A DNA stretch of 64,000 nt from JBJMLO01 sp045805265 (lineage in GTDB: Bacteria > Actinomycetota > UBA4738 > JACQTL01). Below are positions 26,457 to 36,200 of this stretch, in pieces; the first letter of the stretch is position 1, and each line of letters begins with the position of its first letter. A program made the position numbers and the translations under genes. The DNA lies in the NCBI GenBank assembly GCA_045805265.1, contig JBJMLO010000007.1, positions 78,943 through 142,942 of the forward strand. Direction: 5' to 3'. The notes beneath the pieces are model-generated. The model was not told where the DNA came from. It made no database searches and saw only the letters and a program-made list of their open reading frames with translations.

Positions 26457-27155
26457 ATGGAAGTCGGGATCGTCGGGGGCACCGGCGACGAGGGGTTCGG
26501 CCTGGCGCTGCGCCTGGCGAAGGCCGGGCACCACGTTACGATCGGGTCGCGCTCCGAGGAGAAGGGGCAGCAGGCCGCGCGGAACGCCCGGGACCGCCTC
26601 GGCCCGGCCGCGCCGGTCGACGGCACGCAGAACGAGTCGCTCGCGGCACGGTCGGATCTGGACGTGCTCTTCGTGACCGTGCCGTACGGCGGGCAGGCGG
26701 ACACGTACCGGACGCTGAAGGACCACCTGCCCGAGGGGCGGATCGTCTGCGACTGCACCTCGCCGCTCGCCACCGCGGTGGGCGGGCGGCCCTGGCAGGT
26801 CATCCGGCCGTGGCACGGGAGCGCGGCCGAGCAGGCCGAGGCGCTCCTCGGCCGGGGCCGCACGCGGCTCGTCTCGGGGTTCCAGACCGTCTCCGGTGAG
26901 CTGCTGCAGGACGTCGACCGGCCGATGGAGGGCGAGGTGCTCCTGTGCGGCGCAGACCCGGAGGCCAAGGCCGCGGTCGGCGCGCTGGTCGAGGACATCC
27001 CGCACCTGCAGTGGGCCGACGCGGGCGACCTGTCCATGGCACGCGTGGTGGAGCCGCTCACCGCGCTGCTGGTCAGCCTGAACCGGGCGTACAAGCTGAA
27101 GGACACGGGGATCGCGCTGACCGGCCGGGAGCGGTGGGGCCGCCCCGGATCGTAG
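26457..27155 (+). CDS. npdG: NADPH:F420 oxidoreductase
   Basis: A 232-residue Rossmann protein of the F420-dependent NADP reductase family. EVGIVGGTGDEGFGLALRLA is the nucleotide-binding opening and HVTIGSRSEEKG holds the Ser/Arg pair that selects NADP. DVLFVTVPYGGQADTYRTL and CDCTSPLATAV continue the family pattern. It moves hydride between NADPH and coenzyme F420, implying the cell makes F420. The ATG follows a short coupled frame; the usual family N-terminus begins exactly here. A hydrolase gene follows after 15 bases. Confidence 0.8.
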   Translation: MEVGIVGGTGDEGFGLALRLAKAGHHVTIGSRSEEKGQQAARNARDRLGPAAPVDGTQNESLAARSDLDVLFVTVPYGGQADTYRTLKDHLPEGRIVCDCTSPLATAVGGRPWQVIRPWHGSAAEQAEALLGRGRTRLVSGFQTVSGELLQDVDRPMEGEVLLCGADPEAKAAVGALVEDIPHLQWADAGDLSMARVVEPLTALLVSLNRAYKLKDTGIALTGRERWGRPGS

Positions 27156-27170
27156 GCAGAGGAGACGGCC

Positions 27171-28100
27171 ATGCACGACGACCACCAGGGCCGGATGGTC
27201 GGGATCGGCGACACCCAGCTGTGGGTCGTCGAGCGCGGCGATCCCGGCGGGTACCCGCTGATGCTGCTGCACGGCGGGCCGGGGGACGACCACCACGAGT
27301 TCGCCGACTATCTCGACGCGCTGGGGGACCGCTACCGGTTGCTGCTCGTGGACCAGCGGGGGAACGGTCGCTCGATGGGCTCGGAGCCCTCGACGTGGAC
27401 GGTGCAGCAGCACGCCGCCGACGTGGTGCTCCTGGCCCGGGCGCTGCGCCTCGAGCGGTACGCGGTGCTTGGTCATTCGTACGGCGCCTTCGTGGCGCTG
27501 CAGAACGCCGTCGACTTCCCGGCTCAGGCCACGCAGTCGATCGTGTCCTCGGGCCTGGGCTCCGTGCGGTGGATGGCCGACCTCGAGCAGAAGCTGGCCG
27601 CGTTCGAGCCGGAGGACCTCCGCGCCCAGGTCCAGGAGTCCTGGGCGAGGGAGCGCGAGGTCGGGACGCCGGAGGAGTTCGCCCAGCTCATGCACGACCA
27701 GATGCCGTGGCACTTCGCCGATCCCCGCGACCCGCGCATTGCCGACTACGAGGAGCGAACAAGCGGCGCGCGCTATTCGCCGGAGATGCTGCGGATGGCT
27801 GCCGGACCGGTCGGCGAGGCGGCCTACGGCGGGATCGAGCTGGAGGACCGGCTGGGGGAGATCGGCCACCCGGTCCTGGTGCTGGCGGGGCGGCACGACC
27901 GGACCTGCCCGCCCGAGGCCGCGCAGGTCATGGCCGCCGGCATCCCGGGCGCCGAGCTCGAGATCTTCGAGCACAGCGGACACATGACCTTCGTCGAGGA
28001 ACCCGAACGGTACCTCGAGGTCGTCCGGGACTTCCTGGACCGGCACTCGGCCGAGGAGGAGACCGGCCGCAGCGCCTCCACCGACACCGCGCCGGCCTGA
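27171..28100 (+). CDS. Alpha/beta hydrolase, proline iminopeptidase-like
   Basis: A 309-residue alpha/beta hydrolase. YPLMLLHGGPGDDHH is the oxyanion loop of iminopeptidases. LLVDQRGNGRSMG and VLGHSYGAFVAL give the nucleophile Ser in G-H-S-Y-G. An Asp (AGRHDRTCPP) and a His (SGHMTFVEEPE) near the end complete the triad. It starts 15 bases after the F420 reductase and probably shares its message. Substrate may be an N-terminal proline peptide or an ester; not resolvable. Confidence 0.8.
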   Translation: MHDDHQGRMVGIGDTQLWVVERGDPGGYPLMLLHGGPGDDHHEFADYLDALGDRYRLLLVDQRGNGRSMGSEPSTWTVQQHAADVVLLARALRLERYAVLGHSYGAFVALQNAVDFPAQATQSIVSSGLGSVRWMADLEQKLAAFEPEDLRAQVQESWAREREVGTPEEFAQLMHDQMPWHFADPRDPRIADYEERTSGARYSPEMLRMAAGPVGEAAYGGIELEDRLGEIGHPVLVLAGRHDRTCPPEAAQVMAAGIPGAELEIFEHSGHMTFVEEPERYLEVVRDFLDRHSAEEETGRSASTDTAPA

Positions 28101-28119
28101 CCGCGGCTATGGTGGCCGG

Positions 28120-28452
28120 GTGACCTCGCCGATCCGGCTGGTGGAGTTCCCGGCGGACGACCCGGTCCGGGCCCGGGCGTTCTGGTCCGGGGTCCTGGGC
28201 GTGGAGCTCGGCGACCGCGCCGGGGGGGAGGGCCAGGGCTGGCAGACCCACGGCGACGGTCCGGCGCTCGGCGTGCACCCGCGGGGGACCGGACCCGGCG
28301 ACCGGGTGTCGCTGCCGTACTTCGCGGTTCGAGACATGGATGCGGCGCTGGAGCGGGTCCGCGAGCTCGGCGGCGAGGTCATCCACCCCGGGGCGCGGTG
28401 GAGCGTCTGCCGCGACTCCGAGGGAAGCCCCTTCGGCCTGGCGCTGGCATAA
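28120..28452 (+). CDS. VOC/glyoxalase-fold protein
   Basis: A 110-residue single VOC module: PIRLVEFPADDPVRARAFWS, GVELGD, YFAVRDMDAALERVRELGGE and a closing CRDSEGSPFGLAL. The GTG at 28120 lies six bases after TATGGT (28108-28113), so the mRNA should be leaderless. Metal ligands are not complete enough to name a reaction; often lactoylglutathione-lyase-like or resistance-like proteins. Ends six bases before the converging carboxylase gene. Confidence 0.72.
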   Translation: MTSPIRLVEFPADDPVRARAFWSGVLGVELGDRAGGEGQGWQTHGDGPALGVHPRGTGPGDRVSLPYFAVRDMDAALERVRELGGEVIHPGARWSVCRDSEGSPFGLALA

Positions 28453-28458
28453 CGCGCG

Positions 28459-30219
28459 CTACGCGGCCGCCGGATCCTCGATCACGATCAGGGTCTGGTT
28501 GATGTCCACCGGCTGCCCCGGCTTGACCAGCACCTGCGACACCACCCCTTCCCGGGAGGCCTGGATGTGGTTCTCCATCTTCATGGCCTCGAGGATGCAC
28601 ACGGCCTGTCCCGCCTCCACCGTCGCACCCTCCTCGACGAGGACCTGCAGGATCGTCCCCTGCATGGGGGCGTTGATGACGTCTCCGCCGCCGTGGTGGT
28701 GGCCGGAGCCGGCGCCCGTGGACGGCGGCCTGGGCGCGGCGCGCTTCGACTCGTCGTGGACCTTGACCGGGACGCGGTGGCCGCCGACCTCGACGACGAT
28801 CGTCGTGACCGCCGGCTCGCCGCCGGGGGCGCCCGGCGCCGTCCCCACCTCCGGCCGGTCGAACTCGGGGAGCGCCGTGGCCGCGAGCGCGCCCTCCACG
28901 AACCGGGTGTGGTGCGTGCCGGCGCGGAACTCCTCGGTGTCCAGGACCCAGCGGTGGAACGGGATGGTCGTAGGGATGCCCTCGACGCCGAACTCGGCCA
29001 GCGCGCGGAGCATCCGGCGCCGGGCCCCCTCGCGGTCCTCGCCCCAGGCCACGAGCTTGGCGAACAGGGAGTCGTAGTCGCGGGGGATCTCCTTGCCCTG
29101 GGCGAATCCGGTGTCGACGCGGACGAACGGCCCCCCCGGCGTGCGGTAGCCGGTGATCAACCCCGGCCCGGGGAGGAAGTCGTGGTACGGGTCCTCGGCG
29201 TTGAGCCGGCACTCGATGGCGTGCCCCCGCGGCGACGGGGACACCTCGACCTTCTCGCCGAGGGCCACCGCGATCTGCAGCGCGACGAGGTCGAGGCCGG
29301 TGACCATCTCGGTGACGGGGTGCTCCACCTGGAGCCGGGCGTTGACCTCCATGAAGTAGAACGAGCCGTCGGGCTCCACCAGGAACTCCACGGTTCCGGC
29401 GTTCACGTAGCCGGCCTCCTTGGCGATGGCGAGCGCGGCCTCGGCGATGCGCCCCCGGAGGTCCGCGTCGACGACCGGGGAGGGCGTCTCCTCGACGAGC
29501 TTCTGGTACCGACGCTGCATCGAGCAGTCGCGCTCGCCGAGGAACGACACGTTCCCGTGCGCGTCGGCCACGATCTGGGCCTCAACATGGTGCGCGACCT
29601 CGAGGTACCGCTCCAGATAGACCTCGGGGCGCCCGAAGTACGCGCCGGCCTCCCGGGCGGCGCGCTCGAGCGCGTCGCCGACCTCGGCCGGGTCGTGGAC
29701 CACGCGCATGCCCTTCCCGCCGCCGCCGAATGCGGCCTTGACGGCCAGGGGGAACCCGATGCGCCCGGCCTCCTCCCGGCCCTGCTCGACGCCGACCGGG
29801 TCCGGGGTGCCCGGGACGACGGGCACGCCGATGCGCTCGGCGGCCCGTCGGGCGGCGGACTTGTCGCCCATCATCGTCATGGCCTCCGGCGAGGGTCCGA
29901 CGAAGGTCATCCCGGCGTCGCCGACGGCCCGGGCGAAATCCGCGCCCTCGGCCAGGAAGCCGTAGCCGGGATGGACCAGCGTGGCACGGCTCGTGCGCGC
30001 GGCGTCCAGCAGGGCCTCGACGTTCAGGTAGGACTGCGCGGGGCTGGCCGGGCCGATGGAGTAGGCCTCGTCCGCCATCTCGACGTGGAGCGCGTTCCGG
30101 TCGGCCTCGCTGTACACCGCGATGGCGGGGATGCCGAGCTCCCGGCAGGTCCGGATGACCCGCACGGCGATCTCCCCTCGGTTGGCGACGAGGACCTTCG
30201 GCTCGCTCACGGCGCCCAT
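28459..30219 (-). CDS. pccA: Acyl-CoA carboxylase alpha subunit (biotin carboxylase + BCCP)
   Basis: A 586-residue biotinylated subunit. The biotin carboxylase part starts KVLVANRGEIAVRVIRTCRE and has the ATP-grasp loop AAFGGGGKGMRVV, the EHPVTEMVTGLDLV region and HAIECRLNAEDP. After an Ala/Pro linker the carrier domain ends with LEAMKMENHI, whose Lys is biotinylated. It would pair with the beta subunit at 61246-62853 to carboxylate propionyl- and perhaps acetyl-CoA. ATG at 30219 is used; a GTG nine bases further in (30210) is as likely because TAGGCT stands ten bases before it and no Shine-Dalgarno is seen. Transcribed away from birA. Confidence 0.9.
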   Translation of the reverse strand: MGAVSEPKVLVANRGEIAVRVIRTCRELGIPAIAVYSEADRNALHVEMADEAYSIGPASPAQSYLNVEALLDAARTSRATLVHPGYGFLAEGADFARAVGDAGMTFVGPSPEAMTMMGDKSAARRAAERIGVPVVPGTPDPVGVEQGREEAGRIGFPLAVKAAFGGGGKGMRVVHDPAEVGDALERAAREAGAYFGRPEVYLERYLEVAHHVEAQIVADAHGNVSFLGERDCSMQRRYQKLVEETPSPVVDADLRGRIAEAALAIAKEAGYVNAGTVEFLVEPDGSFYFMEVNARLQVEHPVTEMVTGLDLVALQIAVALGEKVEVSPSPRGHAIECRLNAEDPYHDFLPGPGLITGYRTPGGPFVRVDTGFAQGKEIPRDYDSLFAKLVAWGEDREGARRRMLRALAEFGVEGIPTTIPFHRWVLDTEEFRAGTHHTRFVEGALAATALPEFDRPEVGTAPGAPGGEPAVTTIVVEVGGHRVPVKVHDESKRAAPRPPSTGAGSGHHHGGGDVINAPMQGTILQVLVEEGATVEAGQAVCILEAMKMENHIQASREGVVSQVLVKPGQPVDINQTLIVIEDPAAA

Positions 30220-30258
30220 CAGCCTAGCGGCCCCGGGGGGCTGCGAGAATCGGTGGCG

Positions 30259-31014
30259 ATGGCCGAGCCGACCGAGGACGAGCTGCTGGGGGCGATGCGG
30301 GCCGCCGGGGTCATGGAGGCGCCCCTACGCTACGACGCCGTCACGGAGTCGACGAACGCGACCGCGCTCGCGTGGGCGCGCGACGGCGCGCCCGAGTGGT
30401 CGCTCGTGGTCGCCGGACACCAGACCGCGGGCCGCGGCCGGCTGGGCCGCAGGTGGGTGTCGCGCCCGGGCGAGGCGCTGCTGTTCTCACTGGTCCTGCG
30501 GCCCGACATGCCGCCGGAGCAGGCGCTGCTCCTCACACTGCTCGCGGGGACGGCCATGGCCCGGGCGTGCCGCGAGGCGGGGCTGGAAGTCGGGTGCAAG
30601 TGGCCGAACGACCTGCTCCTGGCCGAGGCAAAGATCGGCGGCATTCTCTCCGAGGCTGCAGTGTCCCGGGGGCGGATCGAGCACGTCGTGCTCGGGGTCG
30701 GCGTGAACATCGGCGAGGCGCCGGACGTGGTGGGCGCGGGTGCCCTTCAAGGTGTCCGCCCCGCTCCGCTGCTCGCCGCGTTCCTCGGCGGGTTCCGGGC
30801 CGTCTACGGCTCGGGGCCCGCGTTCGGTGGTGAGGTGCTGCGCGCCTACCGGCCGCTGTGCGCGACCCTCGGGCGGCGCGTCCGCGCCACCACGACCGAC
30901 GGCGGAACGGTCGAGGGCGTCGCCGTCGACCTCGACGACCGGGGCGGGCTGGTCGTCGACACGGGAACCGGCCGCGCCACGGTGGCGTTCGGGGAGGTTC
31001 GCCATCTCCGGTAG
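30259..31014 (+). CDS. birA: Biotin--[acyl-CoA carboxylase] ligase
   Basis: A 251-residue biotin protein ligase without the N-terminal DNA-binding domain of E. coli BirA. DAVTESTNATALAWA, the biotin/ATP loop GHQTAGRGRLGRRW, and CKWPNDLLLAEAKIGGIL are the catalytic signatures. A small SH3-like end domain follows (GRRVRATTTDGGTVEGVAVD). It attaches biotin to the carrier domain of the gene transcribed away from it 39 bases upstream. ATG at 30259 follows GAGAAT by eight bases. Confidence 0.9.
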   Translation: MAEPTEDELLGAMRAAGVMEAPLRYDAVTESTNATALAWARDGAPEWSLVVAGHQTAGRGRLGRRWVSRPGEALLFSLVLRPDMPPEQALLLTLLAGTAMARACREAGLEVGCKWPNDLLLAEAKIGGILSEAAVSRGRIEHVVLGVGVNIGEAPDVVGAGALQGVRPAPLLAAFLGGFRAVYGSGPAFGGEVLRAYRPLCATLGRRVRATTTDGGTVEGVAVDLDDRGGLVVDTGTGRATVAFGEVRHLR

Positions 31015-31054
31015 GTGATTGCCGGGCGCGCTCCGGAGCGCTACCGTCCGCGAC

Positions 31055-31687
31055 ATGCCCTTCCCGAAACGACTGTTGACGACCGACGAAGAGATCATCC
31101 TCGACCTCCGCCCGCACTGGATCGCGCTCGTGGGGCCCATCGTGGTCGCCGTCCTCGTGGCGGTGGCGTGGATCGTCATCCTGCCGAAGGTCCACGGCCA
31201 CAGTGGCCTCAAGACCGCCGTGCGGATCGCGATCCTCGCGATCGGCGCGTTCCTGCTGCTGTTCTACTGCCTGCGGGTGGCGACCCGGTGGGCCACCTCG
31301 CACTTCGTGGTCACCAACGAGCGGGTGATCCACCGGCAGGGGCTCGTCGCGAAGAACTCGATGGAGATCCCGCTGGACCGGCTGCAGAACGTCCGGTTCC
31401 ACCAGGGGATCTTCGAGCGGATGATCGGCGCCGGAGACATCATCCTCGAGTCGGCGGGCGAGCAGGGGACCAACACCTTCAGCGAGATCCGCCACCCGGA
31501 GTCCGTCCAGAAAGTGATCTACGAGCACGCCGAGACCTTCACGATGCGGATGCAGGGCGGGGTCCGCCAGGAGGCCGCGCCGTCGATGACACAGGAGCTC
31601 CAGCGCCTCGCCGACCTCCGGGACCGGGGCGCGATCACCGAGGCGGAGTTCGAGGCACAGAAGGCCCGGCTGCTCGGCGGGTCGTAG
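31055..31687 (+). CDS. PH-domain (bPH2) membrane protein with SHOCT tail
   Basis: A 210-residue protein with two membrane spans (HWIALVGPIVVAVLVAVAW and IAILAIGAFLLLFYCLRVA), then a bacterial PH domain (HFVVTNERVIHRQGLVAKNS, IPLDRLQNVRFHQGIFERM, GDIILESAGEQGTNTF). It ends in a SHOCT-like helix pair (LADLRDRGAITEAEFEAQKA). ATG at 31055 lies seven bases after TACCGT. A similar PH gene stands next to birA in mycobacteria (Rv3278c region), so the neighbourhood is conserved although the role is unknown. Confidence 0.82.
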   Translation: MPFPKRLLTTDEEIILDLRPHWIALVGPIVVAVLVAVAWIVILPKVHGHSGLKTAVRIAILAIGAFLLLFYCLRVATRWATSHFVVTNERVIHRQGLVAKNSMEIPLDRLQNVRFHQGIFERMIGAGDIILESAGEQGTNTFSEIRHPESVQKVIYEHAETFTMRMQGGVRQEAAPSMTQELQRLADLRDRGAITEAEFEAQKARLLGGS

Positions 31688-31702
31688 TCCCTGCCCGTCG
31701 CC

Positions 31703-32195
31703 GTGAGCGGCACGCCGGTTCGGCGGCTGACCGAGGAGCAGCTCCGGTACCTGACCGAGATCGACCATGTCGACCACATGGCCTGGGTGGCGCTCGACCC
31801 CACCGTGGCGGACGAGCCTGGTCTCGGGGTGTCGCAGTACATGCGGATCGCTGGCGAGTCGAAGGTGGCCGAGGCGGCCGTCACCGTGGTGGGACTCGCA
31901 CCAGGGCCTGGGCCTGGGGACGATCCTCCTCGGCGTCCTCGGGCTCTCGGCCATGACGTAAGGGGTCTGGGCGTTCCGGGCGTACGTGCTGGAGGAGAAC
32001 CAGGCCGTGCAGGACCCGTTCTCCGGGCTGGGGGCGACGATGCACCACGAGGGGCCGATGCTCCGGGTCCACGTCCCGGTCCCCGACGACCCGAAGCGGC
32101 TGCCCGACACGCCCACCAACCGGGTCTTCCGGGCCGTGGCGGCCCGCCTGCTTCCCCCGCTCGACGCGCGGTACCCGGGCATCGGCCTCTCGTAG
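31703..32195 (+). pseudogene. Broken GNAT acetyltransferase gene
   Basis: Starting at GTG 31703, the reading SGTPVRRLTEEQLRYLTEID to VAEAAVTVV is a normal GNAT beginning. At the GGG of 31891-31893 the frame slips. One base over, DSHQGLGLGTILLGVLGLSA continues the acetyl-CoA-binding region, then a TAA (31959-31961) interrupts it. GVWAFRAYVLEENQ follows in the same frame to a stop at 32195. Removing one G and changing the TAA would give a 163-residue protein. The intact GNAT at 62900-63463 has the matching AVTVVDEYQGRGLGILLF. Two lesions make a true pseudogene more likely than a single read error. Confidence 0.75.
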
Positions 32196-32234
32196 CGCGC
32201 GGCTCATTCAGCGGCTGGGTGTAGCCCACGCCCA

Positions 32235-32258
32235 GTGCGCCATTCGTCGAGGGCGCAC
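32235..32258. terminator. Short stem-loop after the broken GNAT gene
   Basis: GTGCGCC (32235-32241) and GGCGCAC (32252-32258) form a perfect 7-base stem around a 10-base loop in the gap before the next promoter. No T-tract. Confidence 0.3.
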
Positions 32259-32315
32259 CGTCCCAGGCCGCACGAAGAGTGCGCAGCCCTCCGGTCACGG
32301 CGGTACCTTCCGAGC

Positions 32316-32702
32316 GTGGTGTCAGTCGACGATGCTGCCCGAATGGCTCTGGAGCTCCCGGGGGTCACCGAAGGCGAGCGTCACGGCACCCGCACGTGGT
32401 CCGTCGCCGGGAAGGCGTTCGCGTGGGTGCGGCCGTTCAGCAAGGCAGACCTGAAACGGTTCGGGAACGCACCGCCGCCGGACGGACCGATCCTCGCGGT
32501 TCGCGTGGAGGACCTCAGCGAGAAGGAGGCCGTGCTTGCCGCGAACCCCGGGGCCTTCTTCACGATCCCGCACTTCGACGGATACCCCGCGGTGCTCGTC
32601 CAGCTCCGGGCTGTCACCCGGAAGGCCCTGAAGGAAGCGATCACCGACGGCTGGCTCGCCTGCGCACCTCCCGACGTAGCGGAGCGACACCTCGAGCGCT
32701 GA
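32316..32702 (+). CDS. MmcQ/YjbR-family protein
   Basis: A 128-residue protein of the MmcQ/YjbR fold: ALELPGVTEGERHGTRTWSV, KAFAWVRPFSKADLK, LAANPGAFFTIPHFDGYPAV and a closing WLACAPPDVAERHLE. These proteins resemble the DNA-binding CyaY-like fold but have no agreed function. GTG at 32316 is six bases after TACCTT (32304-32309); the next codon is also GTG. Confidence 0.78.
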   Translation: MVSVDDAARMALELPGVTEGERHGTRTWSVAGKAFAWVRPFSKADLKRFGNAPPPDGPILAVRVEDLSEKEAVLAANPGAFFTIPHFDGYPAVLVQLRAVTRKALKEAITDGWLACAPPDVAERHLER

Positions 32703-32862
32703 GGCTCCTCGCCTTCGTTGTCGGAGGGCCTCGCATCAATCTGCTCAACCGGATTCCTTCGCGCGTGGAGGCGGCGAGGCCCCGATGAGAACTGAGGACA
32801 TCGGCGCCGGCGCCGGACGTGTCCGGGAGGCTTCGGTGGGCTATGCGAGAATCCGGCCCACG

Positions 32863-33231
32863 ATGACCGGGGAGGGCAGGACGCTCGACCACGTCTACTA
32901 CTGGACGCGGGACATGGACGGGGCCGTGGCCTTCTACCGGGACGTCCTCGGGCTCCCCCTGATCCGCCGGGAGGCCGACCAGTGGGCGCTGTTCGACGCC
33001 GGCCCCGTCCAGTTCGCGCTCCACGGGGCGATCGAGGGGCACCCGGTCGCTCCCGGCGGGGCGACCGCCGTGTTCCGGGTCGACGACCTGGACGTCGCCG
33101 TGCGGTCCCTGCAGGAGCGGGGCGTGGAGTTCCACGACCACCTGGGCGAGGTGGCGGGGTTCGCCCGGTTCCGCTCGTTCTCCGATCCGGACGGCAACAC
33201 GGTCCAGCTCATCGAGTACGTCGCCCGCTGA
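32863..33231 (+). CDS. VOC/glyoxalase-family metalloprotein
   Basis: A 122-residue VOC protein: TLDHVYYWTRDMDGAVAFYR has the first His, LFDAGPVQFALHG the middle part, and SFSDPDGNTVQLIEYV the final Glu. This pattern fits dioxygenase/lyase-type VOC enzymes with a metal bound by His and Glu. An ATG at 32785 is in frame but adds an arm without VOC character, so the ATG at 32863 is preferred. No link to a pathway is visible, although methylmalonyl-CoA epimerase also belongs to this fold. Confidence 0.75.
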   Translation: MTGEGRTLDHVYYWTRDMDGAVAFYRDVLGLPLIRREADQWALFDAGPVQFALHGAIEGHPVAPGGATAVFRVDDLDVAVRSLQERGVEFHDHLGEVAGFARFRSFSDPDGNTVQLIEYVAR

Positions 33232-33273
33232 CGCCCCGTCGGGTGTGTCGGCGAGGCTTCGTATGCTCTGACC

Positions 33274-36200
33274 GTGTCCGAAGCGATGTGTGTCTGGTGT
33301 GGCTCGCCGCTCCCGCCGGGGGCGAGATTCTGTCCGACGTGCGGCGCCCCCGTGGCGACGCTGGGCGACGTCGTCGGCCCGGCGACGGACGCCGTCGTCA
33401 GCATCACCGAGCGGAAGGTCGTCACGGTGCTGTTCGCGGACCTGGTTCGGTCCACGGAGCTGGCTGCGGCGCTCGACCCCGAGCGGTTCTCGGAGGTCAT
33501 GTCGGCGTTCTTCCAGATGGTCGAGCGCGAGCTGACCTCGCTGCGCGGCCGGACCGAGAAGTTCGTGGGCGACGCCGTGCTGTCCGTGTTCGGCGTGCCG
33601 CGCGCCCACGAGGACGACGCGCTGCGCGCCGTTCGCGCGGCGCTGATCATCCGGGACCGGACGGCCCGTCTGGGCGAGCAGCTCGACCTCCCGGAGCCGC
33701 TCAGGGTGCGCGTCGGGATCAACTCCGGGCCGGTGGCCGCCGGGCCGGAGGCCACCGGGTGGACCGTCGCGTCGATCCGCCCGCTGATCTCCGGGGCCAC
33801 CGTGAACCTCTCCGCACGGCTCCAGCAGGCCGCGGACCCCGGCGAGATCCTGGTCGGCGACACGACGCGGCAGCTCGTCCGGGACGCGGTCGAGTTCGGC
33901 GAGCTCCGGGACGTGGAGGCGAAGGGGTTCGGAGCCCCGATCCGCGGGTGGCCGGTGGCCGGGCTGGGCCCCCGGTCCCACCGGCGGACCATCCCGCTGG
34001 TCGGCCGCCGCGCCGAGCTCCAGCTGCTGGAACAGACCTTCGACCGCGTCCGGGAGTCCGGCCACTCCTGCCTGGCGACCGTCCTGGGCGAGCCCGGCGT
34101 CGGGAAGTCGCGGCTGGTGGACGAGTTCCTGGTCCAGCTGCCGTCCGACGTGACGGTGCTGACCGGACGGTCGAGCGAGTTCGAGGAGGACCCCACGTTC
34201 GCGCCGCTGGCCGAGATGCTCCGGCGGGAGCTGGGCCTGGACCGGGACGCGCCGGTCACGGAGTTCCGGGAACGACTGCACGAGGTGGTCGAGGGGTGCT
34301 GCAAGCCCACCGAGGTCGAGCAGACCGCCGCCCGCCTGGGACTGGCGCTCGGGCTGACCGAGCCGGCGCGCGAGGGGCGCCGGTTCCGCGCGGCCGAGCT
34401 GCGGGCCGGGTTCCTGTCGTTCCTGGATGGGCTGACGCGATCGGGGCCCGTGGTGATGGTGTTCGAGGACCTCCACATCGCGCGGCCGGCGCTGCTCGAC
34501 GTGCTGGATCAGCTGCTCGAGGGCGCCCGGGAGCTGCCGGTCATGGTGGTCGCCGTGGCGCGCGACTCGCTGCTCGAGCAGCGGTCGGACTGGGGCCGGC
34601 ATCCGGATTCCATGTCGCTGCGGCTGGAGCCGCTCCCGACCGACGACGCGGTCGAGCTGGTGCGTGTCGCGGCCGAGTCGATCGACGACATCACCGCCGC
34701 CCGGATCGCCTCGAACACCGGCGGGAACCCGTTCTTCATCGTCGAGACGACCGGGATGATGCTCGACGAGCATCCCGAGCACCTCCAGGGGGCGCCCCAC
34801 AACCACCTGCTGCCGCCGACGGTGCAGGCGGTCGTGGCGTCGCGCATCGACCATTTGCCCGACGACGCCCGCGACCTGATCCGCAAGGTGTCGGCGTTCT
34901 CGATGTCGTCGTTCTCCGAGGCGGACCTGCCGCTCGTGACGGATCCGCCCGCCGAGGGGGTGCTCCAGACCATCGAGAACGCGGAGCTGTTCGTCCGGGA
35001 CTCCGACCGGCCGGGAGAATGGCGGTTCCGCCACGAGATGCTGCGCGTCGTCGCGTACGACAGCCTGCCCAAGCGGGAGCGGGTGCGCCTGCACGAACGC
35101 ATCGTCGATCGCATGCGGGAGTTCGGGATCATCGACCGGCACCCCCAGGCTGTGGCGTGGCACCTGGAACAGGCGGCGTTGGCAGGGCTGGACCTGGACC
35201 CCAACGACCGAACGCGCGCGGACCGGGCGGTGGACGCGCTGGCCCGCGCGGGCGACATCGCCCGGTGGCGGATCGAGTCGCGGACGGCCATCCACCTGTA
35301 CGAGCGCGCGCTGGCCCTGGCCGGTGACGAGGAGCGGTGGGGGGTTCGGGAGGCGCGGATCCTCTCGACCCGCGGCGAGGCGCTGTACTGGCTGGGGGAG
35401 TTCGACGACGCTGCGGCGGCGCTGTCGTGGGCGCTCCGGCTGGCCCCGGACGACGCCTGGACCGCCACCCACGCGTCGCGCTTCCTGGGCGACATCGAGC
35501 TGAACGTCCGGTCGCGGCCCGACGCCGCGGCCGAGCTCTTCGACCGGGCCCTGGCCGCCTCGCGGGAGCTGGCGGACCCCCTTGCCGAGGCCCGGACGCT
35601 GCTGATGGCGGCGTGGGTCCCGTACTGGCGCGGCGACTATCCGACCGCGCGCTCGATGTTCGACCGGGCCCTGGAGATCGCCCGGACCAACCCGGAGCCT
35701 GACCCGTGGACCGAGGCCCGGGCGCTGACGTCGCTGACCTCGGTGATCTCGCCGGTGGGCGACGAGCGCGAGTCACTCGCCCTCGCCCGTCAGGCGCTCG
35801 AGCTGGGGAAGTCGATGCGAGACCCGTTCACCACCGCGGTGGCCCAGCAATCGGTGGGGAACTCCCTGCGCAGGATGTGGCGCCTGGAGGAGGCCCTGCA
35901 GTATCTCGACCAGGCGGTGCAGACGTTCCACGACCTGGGCGCCCGGTGGGAGGAGGCCAGCACGGTCGGCGACCGGGGCTCGGTGCGGCGGCTCCTGGGC
36001 GACCTCCGGGGCGCCGAGGACGACTACCGGGAGACCATGCGGCTGTCCCGGGAGCTCCGGGAGCGGACCCTCATGACGTGGACGGTCGACCGGTTGGTGC
36101 TGGTGCTGGTCCTGCAGGGCGACGCGGCCGCCGCCCGCGCCGAGCTGACCGAGGCCGTCGCGTCGATCGAACCGGACGACCCCGCGTTCCGGGAGACACT

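Noticed and set aside
32785..32862. Upstream ATG for the VOC protein
   Set aside because: It would add 26 residues with no VOC character; the fold begins right after the ATG at 32863.
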